64,000 bases of DNA from Methanocalculus alkaliphilus (GCF_024170505.1 NZ_JALJYG010000004.1:62001-126000); one strand, 5' to 3'; counted from the first letter of the stretch, positions 35,385-44,837 are shown. Numbers and translations are program-made. The notes: generated from the sequence alone by a model not told the origin.

Positions 35385-36599
35385 ATGAAGCAGATTATGC
35401 TTGTTTCTCTGGCGGTGCTTCTTGGATTAACACTCCTTGTTGCAGGGTGTGTTGATGAAGCGCCGGTACAACCTCCAAACGGAGTAACCGATGTCGGTAT
35501 TATGTATACCGCTACAGGGCAGATGCCTGTCCTTCTCTCAACAGGTCAGATCGACGGATATATGGTCTGGCAGCCCTTCGTCTCGGTAGCCGAGGTCTCC
35601 GGCATAGGAACTGTCGTCAGCTACTCCCAGGATCTTCCGCCTGCCGGAACCTGGACGGATCACACCTGTGACGCCCTCTCTGCACGCGAGGACTTCATAG
35701 CAGCAAACCCGGATCTTGTGAATGCGATTGCTGCCCTCCTTATCCTCTCAGGCGACTATGTTCAGGAGAATCCTGATCGTGCCGCCGAGGTCTCTGCCGA
35801 CTGGCTCTTTGGCGGTGGAGATATGACCTTTGGCGATGTCAGGGTCAGCTCAAAGGATGTGCTTGCCCACTCCATACCAACGATCCGGTTCTCAACCGAG
35901 CCCTCTGAGGAATGGCTGCAGAGCAATGATCGTTTCATCGAGGCTCTTCGGGATATCGGGTATCTGACAGGCGGTCTCAAAGATGCCTCACCTGCTGAAG
36001 TCCGCGATTCACTCTATGACTTCTCCCATTATGAAGCCGCCGTGGCTATGGTCGAAGCAGGCGAGATCGTCACTCCTCCGAAGCGTACCAGACCTATGTC
36101 GCTTGGGTACCTCCCATCGGATCATGATGCCCCCCTCTTTGTTGCCATCAAGGACTGGGAATACTTCAATGATACCTTCGGCATCGCATTGAAGCCGCGG
36201 ACCACTGCCCCGGGCAAGGTTGATGTCGCGGATCTCATCGTCAATGGTGAGACGATCACCGAAGTCCGGCTTGTGCAGGGTGAAGGTGGCGCCCAGCTGA
36301 TGACCCTCATGGGAACAGATGCTATCCAGATGTCATATGCCGGCACTCCACCGACCATCTCAGCGGTTGACAGGGGAATGGCTATTAAGATCCTGCTTCC
36401 AACACAGAATGAAGGATCAGGCCTCGTTGTTGCGGCATCTGCTCCGGTCGATGACTGGAATTCATTCATTGCATGGGCTGATGCACGATCCGCAGAGGGT
36501 CGGCCACTCAGGATCGCCGCACCAATCCGTGGCTCGATCCAGGATGTGCAGATTAAATACGCACTCCAGGACAGCGGTGTGGTGGTGAAAGAAGTCTGA
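35385..36599 (+). CDS. ABC transporter substrate-binding lipoprotein with swapped lobe order
   Basis: 404 residues, lipobox LVAGC at Cys 22. Residues ~36-215 look like the second (C-terminal) lobe of an SsuA/TauA/NMT1-like protein: MPVLLSTGQIDGYMVWQPF, then REDFIAANPDLVNAI and SGDYVQENPDRAAEVSADW. Residues ~237-404 look like the first lobe: MSLGYLPSDHDAPLFVAIKD, LMTLMGTDAIQMSYAGTPPT and RIAAPIRGSIQDVQIKYALQ. In ordinary family members the second block comes first. The protein's end (VVVKEV) would join naturally to its mature start. It should bind a sulfonate, nitrate-like or pyrimidine-type ligand; which one is unknown. It is followed directly by permease and ATPase genes. Confidence 0.82.
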   Translation: MKQIMLVSLAVLLGLTLLVAGCVDEAPVQPPNGVTDVGIMYTATGQMPVLLSTGQIDGYMVWQPFVSVAEVSGIGTVVSYSQDLPPAGTWTDHTCDALSAREDFIAANPDLVNAIAALLILSGDYVQENPDRAAEVSADWLFGGGDMTFGDVRVSSKDVLAHSIPTIRFSTEPSEEWLQSNDRFIEALRDIGYLTGGLKDASPAEVRDSLYDFSHYEAAVAMVEAGEIVTPPKRTRPMSLGYLPSDHDAPLFVAIKDWEYFNDTFGIALKPRTTAPGKVDVADLIVNGETITEVRLVQGEGGAQLMTLMGTDAIQMSYAGTPPTISAVDRGMAIKILLPTQNEGSGLVVAASAPVDDWNSFIAWADARSAEGRPLRIAAPIRGSIQDVQIKYALQDSGVVVKEV

Positions 36600-37360
36600 T
36601 GAGATGGTATCTGAAATTATTACCCCCCCTTTTTCTTCTCCTTATATGGGAAGTCGCATCGATACTGATTAATAACCCATTTATTCTTCCGACACCTGCA
36701 TCTGTCATCTCGGTCCTGATGACCCCTTCGGCAGATATTCTGGGAAGCGGGAGTATCATCGATAATGCACTCCTATCCATATGGCGGGTTATTCTCGGGT
36801 TTGGTCTTGCTGTTCTCTGCGCGGTACCGGCAGGGATCATCATCGGCCGGTACCGGACGATCGATGAGCTTCTTAATCCGCTCATCCAACTCCTCAGGCC
36901 GATCCCCCCCCTTGCCTGGGTTCCGCTCGCCCTTGCCTGGTTCAAGATTGGCCTCGCCTCAATCGTCTTCATCATCTTCATCGGCTCATTCTTCCCGGTC
37001 CTGATCAACACAATCGATGGCGTGCGGCGCGTGAACCGGACCTGGATAGAGACAGCCCTGATTTATGGTGCGAAAGGATGGAAACTCCTCGTCTATGTCA
37101 TCATTCCCGCCGCCGCTCCGGCTGTATGGACCGGTCTCCGGGTCGGGTTTGGTGTTGCGTGGATGTGTGTTGTGGCGGCGGAGATGCTCCCTGGCACCAC
37201 CTCAGGGCTCGGATACCTGATCATGTACTCATATAACTGGGGGCAGGTTCCGGTGATCATCGCGGGGATGATCGTCATCGGTATCATTGGAATTGGTGCC
37301 GATCTCCTCTTCAGAGGTGTTGAAAAGAGAAAATTCCAGTGGCAGGAGATGAACAGATGA
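36599..37360 (+). CDS. ABC transporter permease (SsuC/TauC-like)
   Basis: 253 residues with about six membrane helices. PTPASVISVLMTP, GIIIGRYRTIDELLNPLIQL, LRPIPPLAWVPLALAWFKIG and the EAA-type loop TALIYGAKGWKLLVYVIIPA (~145-165) are typical of the SsuC family. The start codon overlaps the binding-protein stop by one base, and its stop overlaps the ATPase start (ATGA). Confidence 0.93.
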   Translation: MRWYLKLLPPLFLLLIWEVASILINNPFILPTPASVISVLMTPSADILGSGSIIDNALLSIWRVILGFGLAVLCAVPAGIIIGRYRTIDELLNPLIQLLRPIPPLAWVPLALAWFKIGLASIVFIIFIGSFFPVLINTIDGVRRVNRTWIETALIYGAKGWKLLVYVIIPAAAPAVWTGLRVGFGVAWMCVVAAEMLPGTTSGLGYLIMYSYNWGQVPVIIAGMIVIGIIGIGADLLFRGVEKRKFQWQEMNR

Positions 37361-38115
37361 CTGTTGTTATCCAGAATGTCGGCAAGATATTTGAGACACG
37401 CACCCGCGATCCGGTCATCGCGCTTGATGACATCTCTTTTGAGATTCAGAAGGGTGAGTTCATCGCCATCCTCGGCCCCTCCGGCTGTGGGAAGACGACA
37501 CTCCTTCGTATGATCGCTGGTCTTGATACGCCGACCACTGGCTCAATCCTTGTCGAGGGGAAGCCGGTCACCGGGCCGGACCCCCGGCTTGCAATGATAT
37601 TCCAGGAGTATTCGCTGTATCCCTGGCGCACCGTCCGCGCTAATGTTGCCTTTGGCCTTCAGATGCGTGGAATGGAGAAGGAAGAACGCAATCGGATTAC
37701 GGACCGGTTCATCCGGCTTGTTGGCCTTGATGGGTTTGCAGATAGCTATCCATATGAGCTTTCAGGGGGGATGCGGCAGCGTGTTGCCGTGGCACGGGCG
37801 CTTGCAACTGATCCGGCTGTTCTCCTGATGGATGAGCCGTTTGGGGCCCTTGATGCCCAGACCCGAAACCGGATGCAGAAGGAGCTGCTGGAGATCTGGG
37901 AAAGTGCCAGAAAGACTGTTGTCTTCGTCACCCATAGCGTTGATGAAGCCGTCTATCTGGCGGATCGGATCATTGTCCTCTCTCCCCGGCCCGGACGCCT
38001 CTCGGCGATATATGATGTCAGCTTTTCGCGGCCTCGTGACAGGACGAGTGTTGAGTTTGCCTCGCTGCGCCGTGATGTCCTTGAACTGATTGATCACCTC
38101 GAGGAGAGTCAATAA
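37357..38115 (+). CDS. ABC transporter ATPase (SsuB/TauB-like)
   Basis: 252 residues from the ATG that overlaps the permease stop. Walker A GPSGCGKTTLLR, Q-loop MIFQEYSLYPWRTV, ABC signature LSGGMRQRVAVARAL, Walker B VLLMDEPFGALD and switch TVVFVTHSVDEA are intact; LSPRPGRLSAIYDV is the usual SsuB tail. It energises the permease above. There is no extra regulatory domain. Confidence 0.95.
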   Translation: MTVVIQNVGKIFETRTRDPVIALDDISFEIQKGEFIAILGPSGCGKTTLLRMIAGLDTPTTGSILVEGKPVTGPDPRLAMIFQEYSLYPWRTVRANVAFGLQMRGMEKEERNRITDRFIRLVGLDGFADSYPYELSGGMRQRVAVARALATDPAVLLMDEPFGALDAQTRNRMQKELLEIWESARKTVVFVTHSVDEAVYLADRIIVLSPRPGRLSAIYDVSFSRPRDRTSVEFASLRRDVLELIDHLEESQ

Positions 38116-38116
38116 C

Positions 38117-38126
38117 TTTTATACCT
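38117..38126 (+). promoter_or_regulatory. Probable TATA box of rpl10e
   Basis: CTTTTATACC lies about 52-60 bases before the rpl10e ATG and directly after the ABC ATPase stop. A GAGGAG site precedes the ATG, consistent with a leadered transcript. Confidence 0.45.
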
Positions 38127-38176
38127 TATACCATCCATTTTATTAAGCACGTTCTGATAGCGAGGAGTTTTTTAGC

Positions 38177-38677
38177 ATGGTACGAAAGCCAGCAAAGATG
38201 TACAGGTCGATCTCAAAGAAGGCATATACGCGAAGGAAATATATGGGTGGTGTCCCAGGTCTCAAGATCGTCCAGTTCGATATGGGCAATCTCAGAGAGG
38301 AATTTCCTGTTGCCCTCCACCTTGAGGTGGAGGAGGCATGCCAGATCCGGCACACCGCACTTGAGGCGGCCCGTGTCAACATGAACCGCCGTCTGATGAA
38401 AGAAGTGGGAAGGAGCAACTTCCACCTCAAGCTCCGCGTCTATCCGCACCATGTTCTCAGGGAGAACAAGCAGGCGACAGGTGCTGGTGCAGACCGTGTC
38501 TCGGAAGGAATGCGGCTTGCTTTTGGAAAAGCTGTTGGAACAGCCGCCCGTGTCCAGGAGAAGCAGCGTGTCTTCACCATCTGGACGTCCCCACAGTACG
38601 TGGACAGGGCAAAGTACGCCCTTCTGCACGGCGGACACAAACTCCCCACCCCTGTCAGGGTGGTTATTGACAACTAA
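38177..38677 (+). CDS. rpl10e: 50S ribosomal protein L10e (L16 family)
   Basis: 166 residues. [59 protein letters not shown] and [17 protein letters not shown] are the archaeal/eukaryotic L10e signatures. It binds 23S rRNA near the peptidyl-transferase and factor-binding regions. It is transcribed from its own promoter and is not in a ribosomal-protein cluster here. Confidence 0.97.
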   Translation: MVRKPAKMYRSISKKAYTRRKYMGGVPGLKIVQFDMGNLREEFPVALHLEVEEACQIRHTALEAARVNMNRRLMKEVGRSNFHLKLRVYPHHVLRENKQATGAGADRVSEGMRLAFGKAVGTAARVQEKQRVFTIWTSPQYVDRAKYALLHGGHKLPTPVRVVIDN

Positions 38678-38738
38678 CCCCAAATCATACTTTTTTGCAT
38701 CCATTCTGTTTTATCTTCTCTCCCGTTGATAATGGGGT

Positions 38739-39578
38739 ATGGATGCCCATGGTGTGGAAGCGCTCAGAAAGGCAGTAATGGATGCAACTCTTGCCTGTAT
38801 CCATGATGCCGAGGTCTTTCTGCCACCTGATGTGAAGGAGGCGATTGATGCATCGTATGCGGCAGAGACTGATCCGGTCGCCCGCGGAGAGCTTGCGAAT
38901 ATTCGTGCAAATATCGAAACTGCTGAGAGATTGAACCTTCCTCTCTGCCAGGATACGGGGATCGCCGTCATCTATGTCACTGTTCCGGACAGCTTCACAT
39001 TATCGAGGACAGATATCTCTTCCGCCATCAGGGAAGCGGTTCGTCTGGCTACCGATGCGGTTCCGCTCCGTCCAAACGCAGTCGATCCGCTGACACGGGA
39101 GAATAGTGGCGACAACACCGGAGTTTCGATCCCGACGATTCATTTCAGTGAAGGATCTGAACTATCCATCACCGTCCTTCCAAAAGGGGCAGGCTCGGAA
39201 AATGTATCCCGAATCGGAATGCTTCTTCCCTCTGAGGCGGGCAGCGTCGTATCATTTGTTGTTGAGACGGTCCTCCTTGCTGGTGGAAGGCCCTGCCCGC
39301 CGGTTGTCGTTGGTGTCGGCATCGGCGGAACCTTTGATCTTGCCGCAACGCTTGCCAAGGAGGCGCTTCTCCTCCCAATCGGAACGATGGATGATTTTGA
39401 GTCGGAGATCTGTGAAGCCATCAACAATCTTGGTATCGGCCCGATGGGGCTTGGAGGGGATACGACTGCACTGGCGGTGAAGGTACAGAAGGCTCACTGC
39501 CATACAGCCTCTCTCCCGGTTGCGGTGAATATTCAGTGCTGGGCCTGCCGGAGGGCAACACGGGTGGTGACCGTATGA
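38739..39578 (+). CDS. Fumarate hydratase class I, alpha subunit
   Basis: 279 residues. PLCQDTGIAVIYVTVP (first cluster Cys), AVRLATDAVPLRPNAVDPLT, GVSIPTIHFSEG, and later VGIGGTFDLAATLAKEALLLP and GIGPMGLGGDTTALAVKV mark the [4Fe-4S] alpha domain. It hydrates fumarate to malate reversibly; in the reductive direction it makes fumarate from malate. The start is 61 bp after rpl10e, and the stop overlaps the beta subunit (ATGA). Confidence 0.95.
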   Translation: MDAHGVEALRKAVMDATLACIHDAEVFLPPDVKEAIDASYAAETDPVARGELANIRANIETAERLNLPLCQDTGIAVIYVTVPDSFTLSRTDISSAIREAVRLATDAVPLRPNAVDPLTRENSGDNTGVSIPTIHFSEGSELSITVLPKGAGSENVSRIGMLLPSEAGSVVSFVVETVLLAGGRPCPPVVVGVGIGGTFDLAATLAKEALLLPIGTMDDFESEICEAINNLGIGPMGLGGDTTALAVKVQKAHCHTASLPVAVNIQCWACRRATRVVTV

Positions 39579-40129
39579 ATATCAGGACACCGCTTGGGAC
39601 CGAGGTCCTCTCACTTCGTGCGGGAGATCGGGTCCTTCTCTCCGGACTCATCTATACAGCACGGGATGAGGCCCATCTGAAAATGATGGAAGCTGGTATT
39701 CCCTTTGATCCAGAAGGTGCAGCAATCTATCATTGCGGTCCGGTGATACAGGGGGAGCAGATCATCGCAGCAGGACCGACGACATCCGCACGCATGAACC
39801 ATCTCACCGGATTCCTTCTTGATTCCGGTGTCCGGTGCCTCATCGGGAAAGGCGGAATGGATAGTGGTGTCCGCGAGGCTCTTCGGGGCCGTGCCGTGTA
39901 TCTTGCATTCACCGGTGGGTGCGCTGCACTTGCCGCATCCCACATGAAGCTTCAGGGGGTACACTATCCGGACCTCGGCATGGCCGAGGCGGTCTGGATC
40001 ATCGAGGTGACCGACCTTCCGCTCGTTGTTGGTATTGATTCGCATGGTGGTGATCTCTTCTCAAAGATTAACGATCGGGCGGGTATGCGTTTTGAAGAAT
40101 GGAAGAAGAGTTCCCGGCTACAGGGATGA
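39575..40129 (+). CDS. Fumarate hydratase class I, beta subunit
   Basis: 184 residues from the ATG that overlaps the alpha stop; the frame extends upstream only through alpha-coding sequence. GDRVLLSGLIYTARDEAHLKM, YHCGPVI, AGPTTSARMNHLTGFLLD, LIGKGGMDSGVREALRG and AFTGGCAALAASHM are the class I fumarase C-terminal blocks. It forms the heteromeric enzyme with the alpha subunit. It is followed 61 bp later by the kor operon. Confidence 0.95.
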   Translation: MNIRTPLGTEVLSLRAGDRVLLSGLIYTARDEAHLKMMEAGIPFDPEGAAIYHCGPVIQGEQIIAAGPTTSARMNHLTGFLLDSGVRCLIGKGGMDSGVREALRGRAVYLAFTGGCAALAASHMKLQGVHYPDLGMAEAVWIIEVTDLPLVVGIDSHGGDLFSKINDRAGMRFEEWKKSSRLQG

Positions 40130-40190
40130 GTGTCCGGGGGCAAGTGCTTATTGATAATCATTAACAATATATACAGGAGGATTCCGTCGC

Positions 40191-40463
40191 ATGAAACTGG
40201 TCATCGATGATGTACGATGTAAAGGGTGTAACCTCTGCGTGATGGTCTGCCCGTATCATATTTTTCAGGAGGGTCAGCGGCCGAACCGGCGGGGTGTTTT
40301 TGTCCCCGATCTCGATCGCCCTGAGCGATGTACGAACTGCCGTCTCTCTCAACTGTACAAACGTCGTCTCTGTGGTGTATGCCAGACGATCTGCCCCGAT
40401 CAGGCGATCAAATGGGTTCCGGAGGCAAAATATGAACCTCACAAGGTGGTGATTGAGTATTGA
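40191..40463 (+). CDS. korD: 2-oxoglutarate:ferredoxin oxidoreductase, delta (ferredoxin) subunit
   Basis: 90 residues with Cys-rich motifs CKGCNLCVMVCPYHIF and CTNCRLSQLYKRRLCGVCQTICP, a variant double-cluster 4Fe-4S ferredoxin with an insertion between the second group's Cys residues. AGGAGG lies ten bases upstream. It carries electrons for the kor complex encoded directly downstream. Its stop overlaps the TTG start of korA. Confidence 0.9.
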   Translation: MKLVIDDVRCKGCNLCVMVCPYHIFQEGQRPNRRGVFVPDLDRPERCTNCRLSQLYKRRLCGVCQTICPDQAIKWVPEAKYEPHKVVIEY

Positions 40464-41560
40464 CACGTGTTGATTTCATGCAAGGGAACATCGCATCTGC
40501 AGAAGGTGCAATCGCGGCAGGATGTCGCTTCTTCGCCGGATATCCCATCACACCGTCATCTGAAGTGGCCGAACAGATGGCACGGCGCCTGCCGAAGGTC
40601 GGTGGGAAGTTCATCCAGATGGAGGATGAGATCGCGGGTATTGCGGCAACCATCGGTGGTGCCTGGACCGGTGTCCGGTCGATGACAGCGACGAGCGGCC
40701 CGGGCTTTTCACTGATGATGGAGAATATCGGATATGCCGCCTTCACCGAGACCCCCTGTGTCGTCGTGAACATCCAGCGTGGTGGCCCGTCGACCGGACA
40801 ACCGACACTGGCTGCGCAGGGCGATATGCTTCAGTGCCGGTTCGGCTCACATGGTGATTACAGCACCATTGCCCTTGCACCATCGAGTGTTCAGGAGATG
40901 TTTGACCTCACCGTCAAGGCATTTAACCTCGCAGATCGCTTCCGTACCCCGACCTTCCTGATGGCAGACGAGATCATCGGCCATCTTCGGGAGCGGGTTG
41001 AGTTTCCCGATACCGTCGAGTGCATCCCCCCACGACCGATCCGTGAGGGCAAGCTTCCGTTCGAACCTGAGGAGGATCTCGTGCCTGGTTTCACGCCGTT
41101 TGGCCATGGCCACCGGGTCCATGTCACCGGTCTGACACATAACGAAAAAGGATACCCGGCATCGACTGACCCGGATCTCCATGAGAAACTGGTTATGCGG
41201 CTTATCGAGAAGGTGGAACGCGCCCGCCATGAGATTGCAGACTATGATATCCAGAACCCTGATGCCGAGGTGGTCTTCATCTCTTACGGTGTTCCGACCC
41301 GCTCTGTTCGCCAGGCGCTCCTGGATGCCCCTGAGGGTCTCTATGGTCATCTGAATCTCCGGACAGTCTGGCCGTTCCCTGAGAACCTGTTGAAGAAGTT
41401 TCCGAATGCCCGTGTCTTCCTTGTCCCTGAACTGAATATGGGGCAGATGGCACGTGAGATAGTACGCCACTGTGATCAGCCGGTCATCTCTCTCCCCCGA
41501 CTTGGTGGCGAACTTCATACACCACGCTATCTGCTTGATCGAGCGGAGGAGTACCGATGA
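40460..41560 (+). CDS. korA: 2-oxoglutarate:ferredoxin oxidoreductase, alpha subunit
   Basis: 366 residues. The start is TTG, six bases after GGTGAT and overlapping the korD stop; an ATG at 40478 is the alternative. FMQGNIASAEGAIAAGCRFFAGYPITPSSE, MEDEIAGIAATIGGAWTGVR and GPSTGQPTLAAQGD are the alpha signatures that distinguish this family from pyruvate:ferredoxin oxidoreductase. It acts with korB to carboxylate succinyl-CoA reductively to 2-oxoglutarate in autotrophic methanogens. Confidence 0.93.
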   Translation: MTRVDFMQGNIASAEGAIAAGCRFFAGYPITPSSEVAEQMARRLPKVGGKFIQMEDEIAGIAATIGGAWTGVRSMTATSGPGFSLMMENIGYAAFTETPCVVVNIQRGGPSTGQPTLAAQGDMLQCRFGSHGDYSTIALAPSSVQEMFDLTVKAFNLADRFRTPTFLMADEIIGHLRERVEFPDTVECIPPRPIREGKLPFEPEEDLVPGFTPFGHGHRVHVTGLTHNEKGYPASTDPDLHEKLVMRLIEKVERARHEIADYDIQNPDAEVVFISYGVPTRSVRQALLDAPEGLYGHLNLRTVWPFPENLLKKFPNARVFLVPELNMGQMAREIVRHCDQPVISLPRLGGELHTPRYLLDRAEEYR

Positions 41561-42345
41561 CCGTTGAGGACTGGTTCAGGCATGATCGCCTCCCGCACAT
41601 CTTCTGTGCAGGCTGTGGGAATGGCTCGATAATCAACAGCACCCTTGAAGCGGTCGACTCGCTCGACTGGAAGGTTGATGAGACGGTCTTCGTCTCAGGG
41701 ATCGGCTGCTCATCCAGGGCACCGGGCTATATCGTGACCGATTCACTCCATACGACACATGGCCGGGCCCTTGCATTTGCAACAGGTGTGAAGATGGCCA
41801 ATCATGATCTGAACGTTGTTGTCTTCACCGGTGATGGTGATCTCTCGGCAATCGGCGGGAACCACTTCATTCATGCCTGCCGGAGAAATATTGATATCAC
41901 CGTCATCTGTATGAACAATCAGATCTACGGGATGACTGGTGGTCAGGGCAGCCCGTGTACACCAACAGGCGCCCTCTCAACAACGACACCGTACGGAATG
42001 GATGAAGCCGCGTTTGATCTCTGTGAACTCGCCACAGCAGCCGGGGCGAACTTCGTCTCCCGCTGGACCTCGTACCATGTCCGGGAACTGACACGGGCCA
42101 TCAGATACGGTCTTCAGAAGCCGGGCCTCTCCTTCATCGAGGTGATGGTCCAATGCCCCACCAACTATGGCAGAAGAAACCGGCTCCGTGATGTTGAGGC
42201 GATGATATCGGTGATGCGGGATAATGCCATCCTCAAAGAGAAGTATGATCGCCTCGTTACAGAAAGAAAACCGATCCCTGAAGGGAGCTTTGTCGTGGGA
42301 ACGCTGACGGATCGGAACCTCCCGGCCCTGGGGGTGAGACGATGA
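41557..42345 (+). CDS. korB: 2-oxoglutarate:ferredoxin oxidoreductase, beta subunit
   Basis: 262 residues. The thiamine-diphosphate site is evident: FCAGCGNGSIIN, FVSGIGCSSRAPGY, VFTGDGDLSAIGGNHFIHA (GDG...N) and NNQIYGMTGGQGSPCTP. It binds ThDP and the catalytic cluster. ATGA overlaps join it to korA and korC. Confidence 0.95.
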   Translation: MTVEDWFRHDRLPHIFCAGCGNGSIINSTLEAVDSLDWKVDETVFVSGIGCSSRAPGYIVTDSLHTTHGRALAFATGVKMANHDLNVVVFTGDGDLSAIGGNHFIHACRRNIDITVICMNNQIYGMTGGQGSPCTPTGALSTTTPYGMDEAAFDLCELATAAGANFVSRWTSYHVRELTRAIRYGLQKPGLSFIEVMVQCPTNYGRRNRLRDVEAMISVMRDNAILKEKYDRLVTERKPIPEGSFVVGTLTDRNLPALGVRR

Positions 42346-42890
42346 AACATGAAGTGAAGTTTACTGGCTTTGGGGGGCAGGGAATTGTCCTCTCTGCCGT
42401 TGTCGTTGGTCGTGCTGCGACGATGTACGATGGAAAACATGCAATTCAGTCACAGAGCTATGGTCCTGAAGCCCGGGGTGGGACATCTTCAAGCACGGTG
42501 ATCATCAGTGATGAGCCGATCCAGTATCCGAAGGTTCTTGAACCGACGATCTATGTCATCATGTCAGAGGCAGGCTTTCTGAAGTTTGGGGCTCATGCAT
42601 CATCCGAAGCTGTGATGATCCTCGATTCGGGAATGGTTCAGTCAAGGCCTGCATTTCCGTGTGTTGAGATCCCAGCCACCATCAAGTCAAAGGAGATTCT
42701 GGGTAAACCGATATTCGCCAACATCATCATGCTTGGAGCACTCGTTGCGGCAACCGGTGTCGTCTCAGAGGAGGCGATGCAGAAGGCGGTGCTTGATACC
42801 GTTCCAAAGGGAACCGAGGATCTCAATATAAAGGCACTTCGCCTTGGAATTGAGCTGGCATCAGGTGGAGGTAACCATGAAGCTGCTTGA
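42342..42890 (+). CDS. korC: 2-oxoglutarate:ferredoxin oxidoreductase, gamma subunit
   Basis: 182 residues. VKFTGFGGQGIVLSAVVVGRAA and QSYGPEARGGTSSSTVIISD are the gamma-domain signatures. It completes the korDABC set. It is coupled on the 5' side to korB by ATGA, and its end overlaps the sucC start by 14 bp. Confidence 0.95.
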   Translation: MKHEVKFTGFGGQGIVLSAVVVGRAATMYDGKHAIQSQSYGPEARGGTSSSTVIISDEPIQYPKVLEPTIYVIMSEAGFLKFGAHASSEAVMILDSGMVQSRPAFPCVEIPATIKSKEILGKPIFANIIMLGALVAATGVVSEEAMQKAVLDTVPKGTEDLNIKALRLGIELASGGGNHEAA

Positions 42891-43965
42891 ATATGAGGCA
42901 AAAGAAGTCTTTTCACACTATGGCATACCAATACCCGTCGGTATCCTGATTCGCTCTCCGGAAGAGGCAGAGGAAGCCTGCCGCTCTGTTGGCGGTTCAG
43001 TCGCACTGAAGGCGCAGGTTGATGTCGGAGGAAGGGGGAAAGCCGGCGGTATTCTGATGGCAACAACAGATGATGCCGTTTCGGTTGCCACCGATCTCTT
43101 TGGAAAGGAGATTAAGGGAATCCCGGTCAGGGAGGTCCTTGTCGAGGAGCGCCTGACAATCGAGAAAGAATACTTCATCTCAATTGCTATCGATCGGAGC
43201 AGCCGATCTCCGATCATCCTCTTTGCAGAAGCAGGGGGGGTCGAGATCGAGACAACTGCCGGTGAACAACCCGGCGCTGTTCGGACGGCCCATGTCTCTC
43301 CCCTCTTCACAGAGGTTCCCGGTTTCATCCTGAGATATCTGACAAAAGGATGTGAGAAGGAGATAGCAACTGTTATATCTTCATTATACCGGGCGTTTCG
43401 TGAGAAAGACGCTCTTCTTGCAGAGATAAATCCCCTTGCCATCACCGGATCGGGTGTCATCGCAGCTGATGCCAAACTGATCATTGATGATAACGCACTG
43501 ACGCGTCAGGGGATTACAGAAAATCGTGATCTGACCGAGCGGGAGGCGAAGGCTGAGCAGTATGGCTTCTCATACGTTGAACTTGACGGCGCGATCGGTG
43601 TCATCGGCAACGGTGCCGGCCTGACGATGTCAACCCTTGACCTGATTGCCCATCATCAGGGATCCGCTGCCAACTTCCTTGATGTGGGCGGTGGTGCAGG
43701 GTCAGAGCGGGTGATGCAGGCAGTTCAGCTTGTGGCATCTGTTCCTTCCGTCAGGGTCATCATTGTCAATCTTCTTGGCGGCATCACGCGGTGTGATGAG
43801 GTTGCCCGCGGCATCCTTGCTGCCGGTGTCTCCCAGAAAGTGATTGTACGGCTTGCCGGAACGAATGAGACGGAAGGGCGTGCTCTCCTCGAAGGAGCAG
43901 GATATATGATGCTTGATACGATGGAAGATGCCGTTCGTGCAGCGGTTTTGGAGGTATCAGCATGA
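42877..43965 (+). CDS. sucC: Succinyl-CoA synthetase, beta subunit
   Basis: 362 residues from an ATG four bases after GGAGGT (a longer reading starts inside korC). The N-terminal ATP-grasp fold MKLLEYEAKEVFSHYGIPIP, KAQVDVGGRGKAGG, AEINPLAITG and the C-terminal GNGAGLTMSTLDLI, GGAGSERVMQAV and NLLGGITRCDEVARGI are standard SucC blocks. It couples succinyl-CoA formation to ATP hydrolysis. It supplies the substrate of the kor complex. Confidence 0.95.
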   Translation: MKLLEYEAKEVFSHYGIPIPVGILIRSPEEAEEACRSVGGSVALKAQVDVGGRGKAGGILMATTDDAVSVATDLFGKEIKGIPVREVLVEERLTIEKEYFISIAIDRSSRSPIILFAEAGGVEIETTAGEQPGAVRTAHVSPLFTEVPGFILRYLTKGCEKEIATVISSLYRAFREKDALLAEINPLAITGSGVIAADAKLIIDDNALTRQGITENRDLTEREAKAEQYGFSYVELDGAIGVIGNGAGLTMSTLDLIAHHQGSAANFLDVGGGAGSERVMQAVQLVASVPSVRVIIVNLLGGITRCDEVARGILAAGVSQKVIVRLAGTNETEGRALLEGAGYMMLDTMEDAVRAAVLEVSA

Positions 43966-44837
43966 TCTATGGTGATAAGCATACCCGGGTTCTCGTTCAG
44001 GGTGCAACCGGAAACCAGGGCGCGTTCCATATCGATCTCATGAACCGGTATGCCCGTGAGGTTGGTGGTGCGGGTGTCGTTGCCGGAGTGACACCGGGAA
44101 AAGGCGGTCGTGAAGTACATGGCCTCCCGGTGTATGACACCGTCCGTGAAGCTGTGGCCCTCCATGACACCACGGCCTCGGTCATCTTTGTCCCTGCAGG
44201 GGCTGCAGCAGATTCGATCATGGAGGCGGCAGATGCCGGTATCAGTACCATCGTTGCCATCACCGAACATATTCCCGTCCATGATGTGATGCGGGCGGTT
44301 GCGTATGCACGGTCCTGCGGTTCGGCAGTAATCGGGCCGAACTGCCCCGGCCTCCTCTCTCCGGGAGAATGTAAACTGGGGATTATGCCGGCGCCACTCT
44401 TCAGACGAGGTCCTGTCGGTGTGATATCCCGTAGTGGCACCCTCACGTACGAGGTTGTTGATGAGTTATCGCGTGCAGGCATAGGCCAGAGTACTGTGGT
44501 CGGGATTGGTGGTGATCCCGTCATCGGGGAGACCTTCGTCGATTGTATAGAGCGCTTCAGTGCTGATCCTGAGACGAAAGCAGCCATTCTCATCGGGGAG
44601 GTAGGCGGTGCACTTGAGATAGAGGGTGCAGAAGCCGCACTCTCGCTTGGCCTCCCTCTTGTCGCATATATTGCAGGTGTTTCCGCACCGAAGGAGAAAC
44701 GGATGGGCCATGCAGGTGCAATCATTGAAGGGGGTGAAGGGGATGCTGCCTCGAAGATCAGGAGGCTGGAATCAATGGGAATACCTGTGGCTCATCGCCC
44801 CTCTGAACTTCCAGGATGTATCTCTGATCTGCTATGA
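43962..44837 (+). CDS. sucD: Succinyl-CoA synthetase, alpha subunit
   Basis: 291 residues. The CoA-binding Rossmann motif VQGATGNQGAFH, IGPNCPGLLSPGECKLG, ISRSGTLTYEVVDELS and the phosphohistidine loop KRMGHAGAIIEGGEG are intact. It pairs with sucC. The start overlaps sucC and the stop overlaps dacZ, both as ATGA. Confidence 0.96.
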   Translation: MIYGDKHTRVLVQGATGNQGAFHIDLMNRYAREVGGAGVVAGVTPGKGGREVHGLPVYDTVREAVALHDTTASVIFVPAGAAADSIMEAADAGISTIVAITEHIPVHDVMRAVAYARSCGSAVIGPNCPGLLSPGECKLGIMPAPLFRRGPVGVISRSGTLTYEVVDELSRAGIGQSTVVGIGGDPVIGETFVDCIERFSADPETKAAILIGEVGGALEIEGAEAALSLGLPLVAYIAGVSAPKEKRMGHAGAIIEGGEGDAASKIRRLESMGIPVAHRPSELPGCISDLL

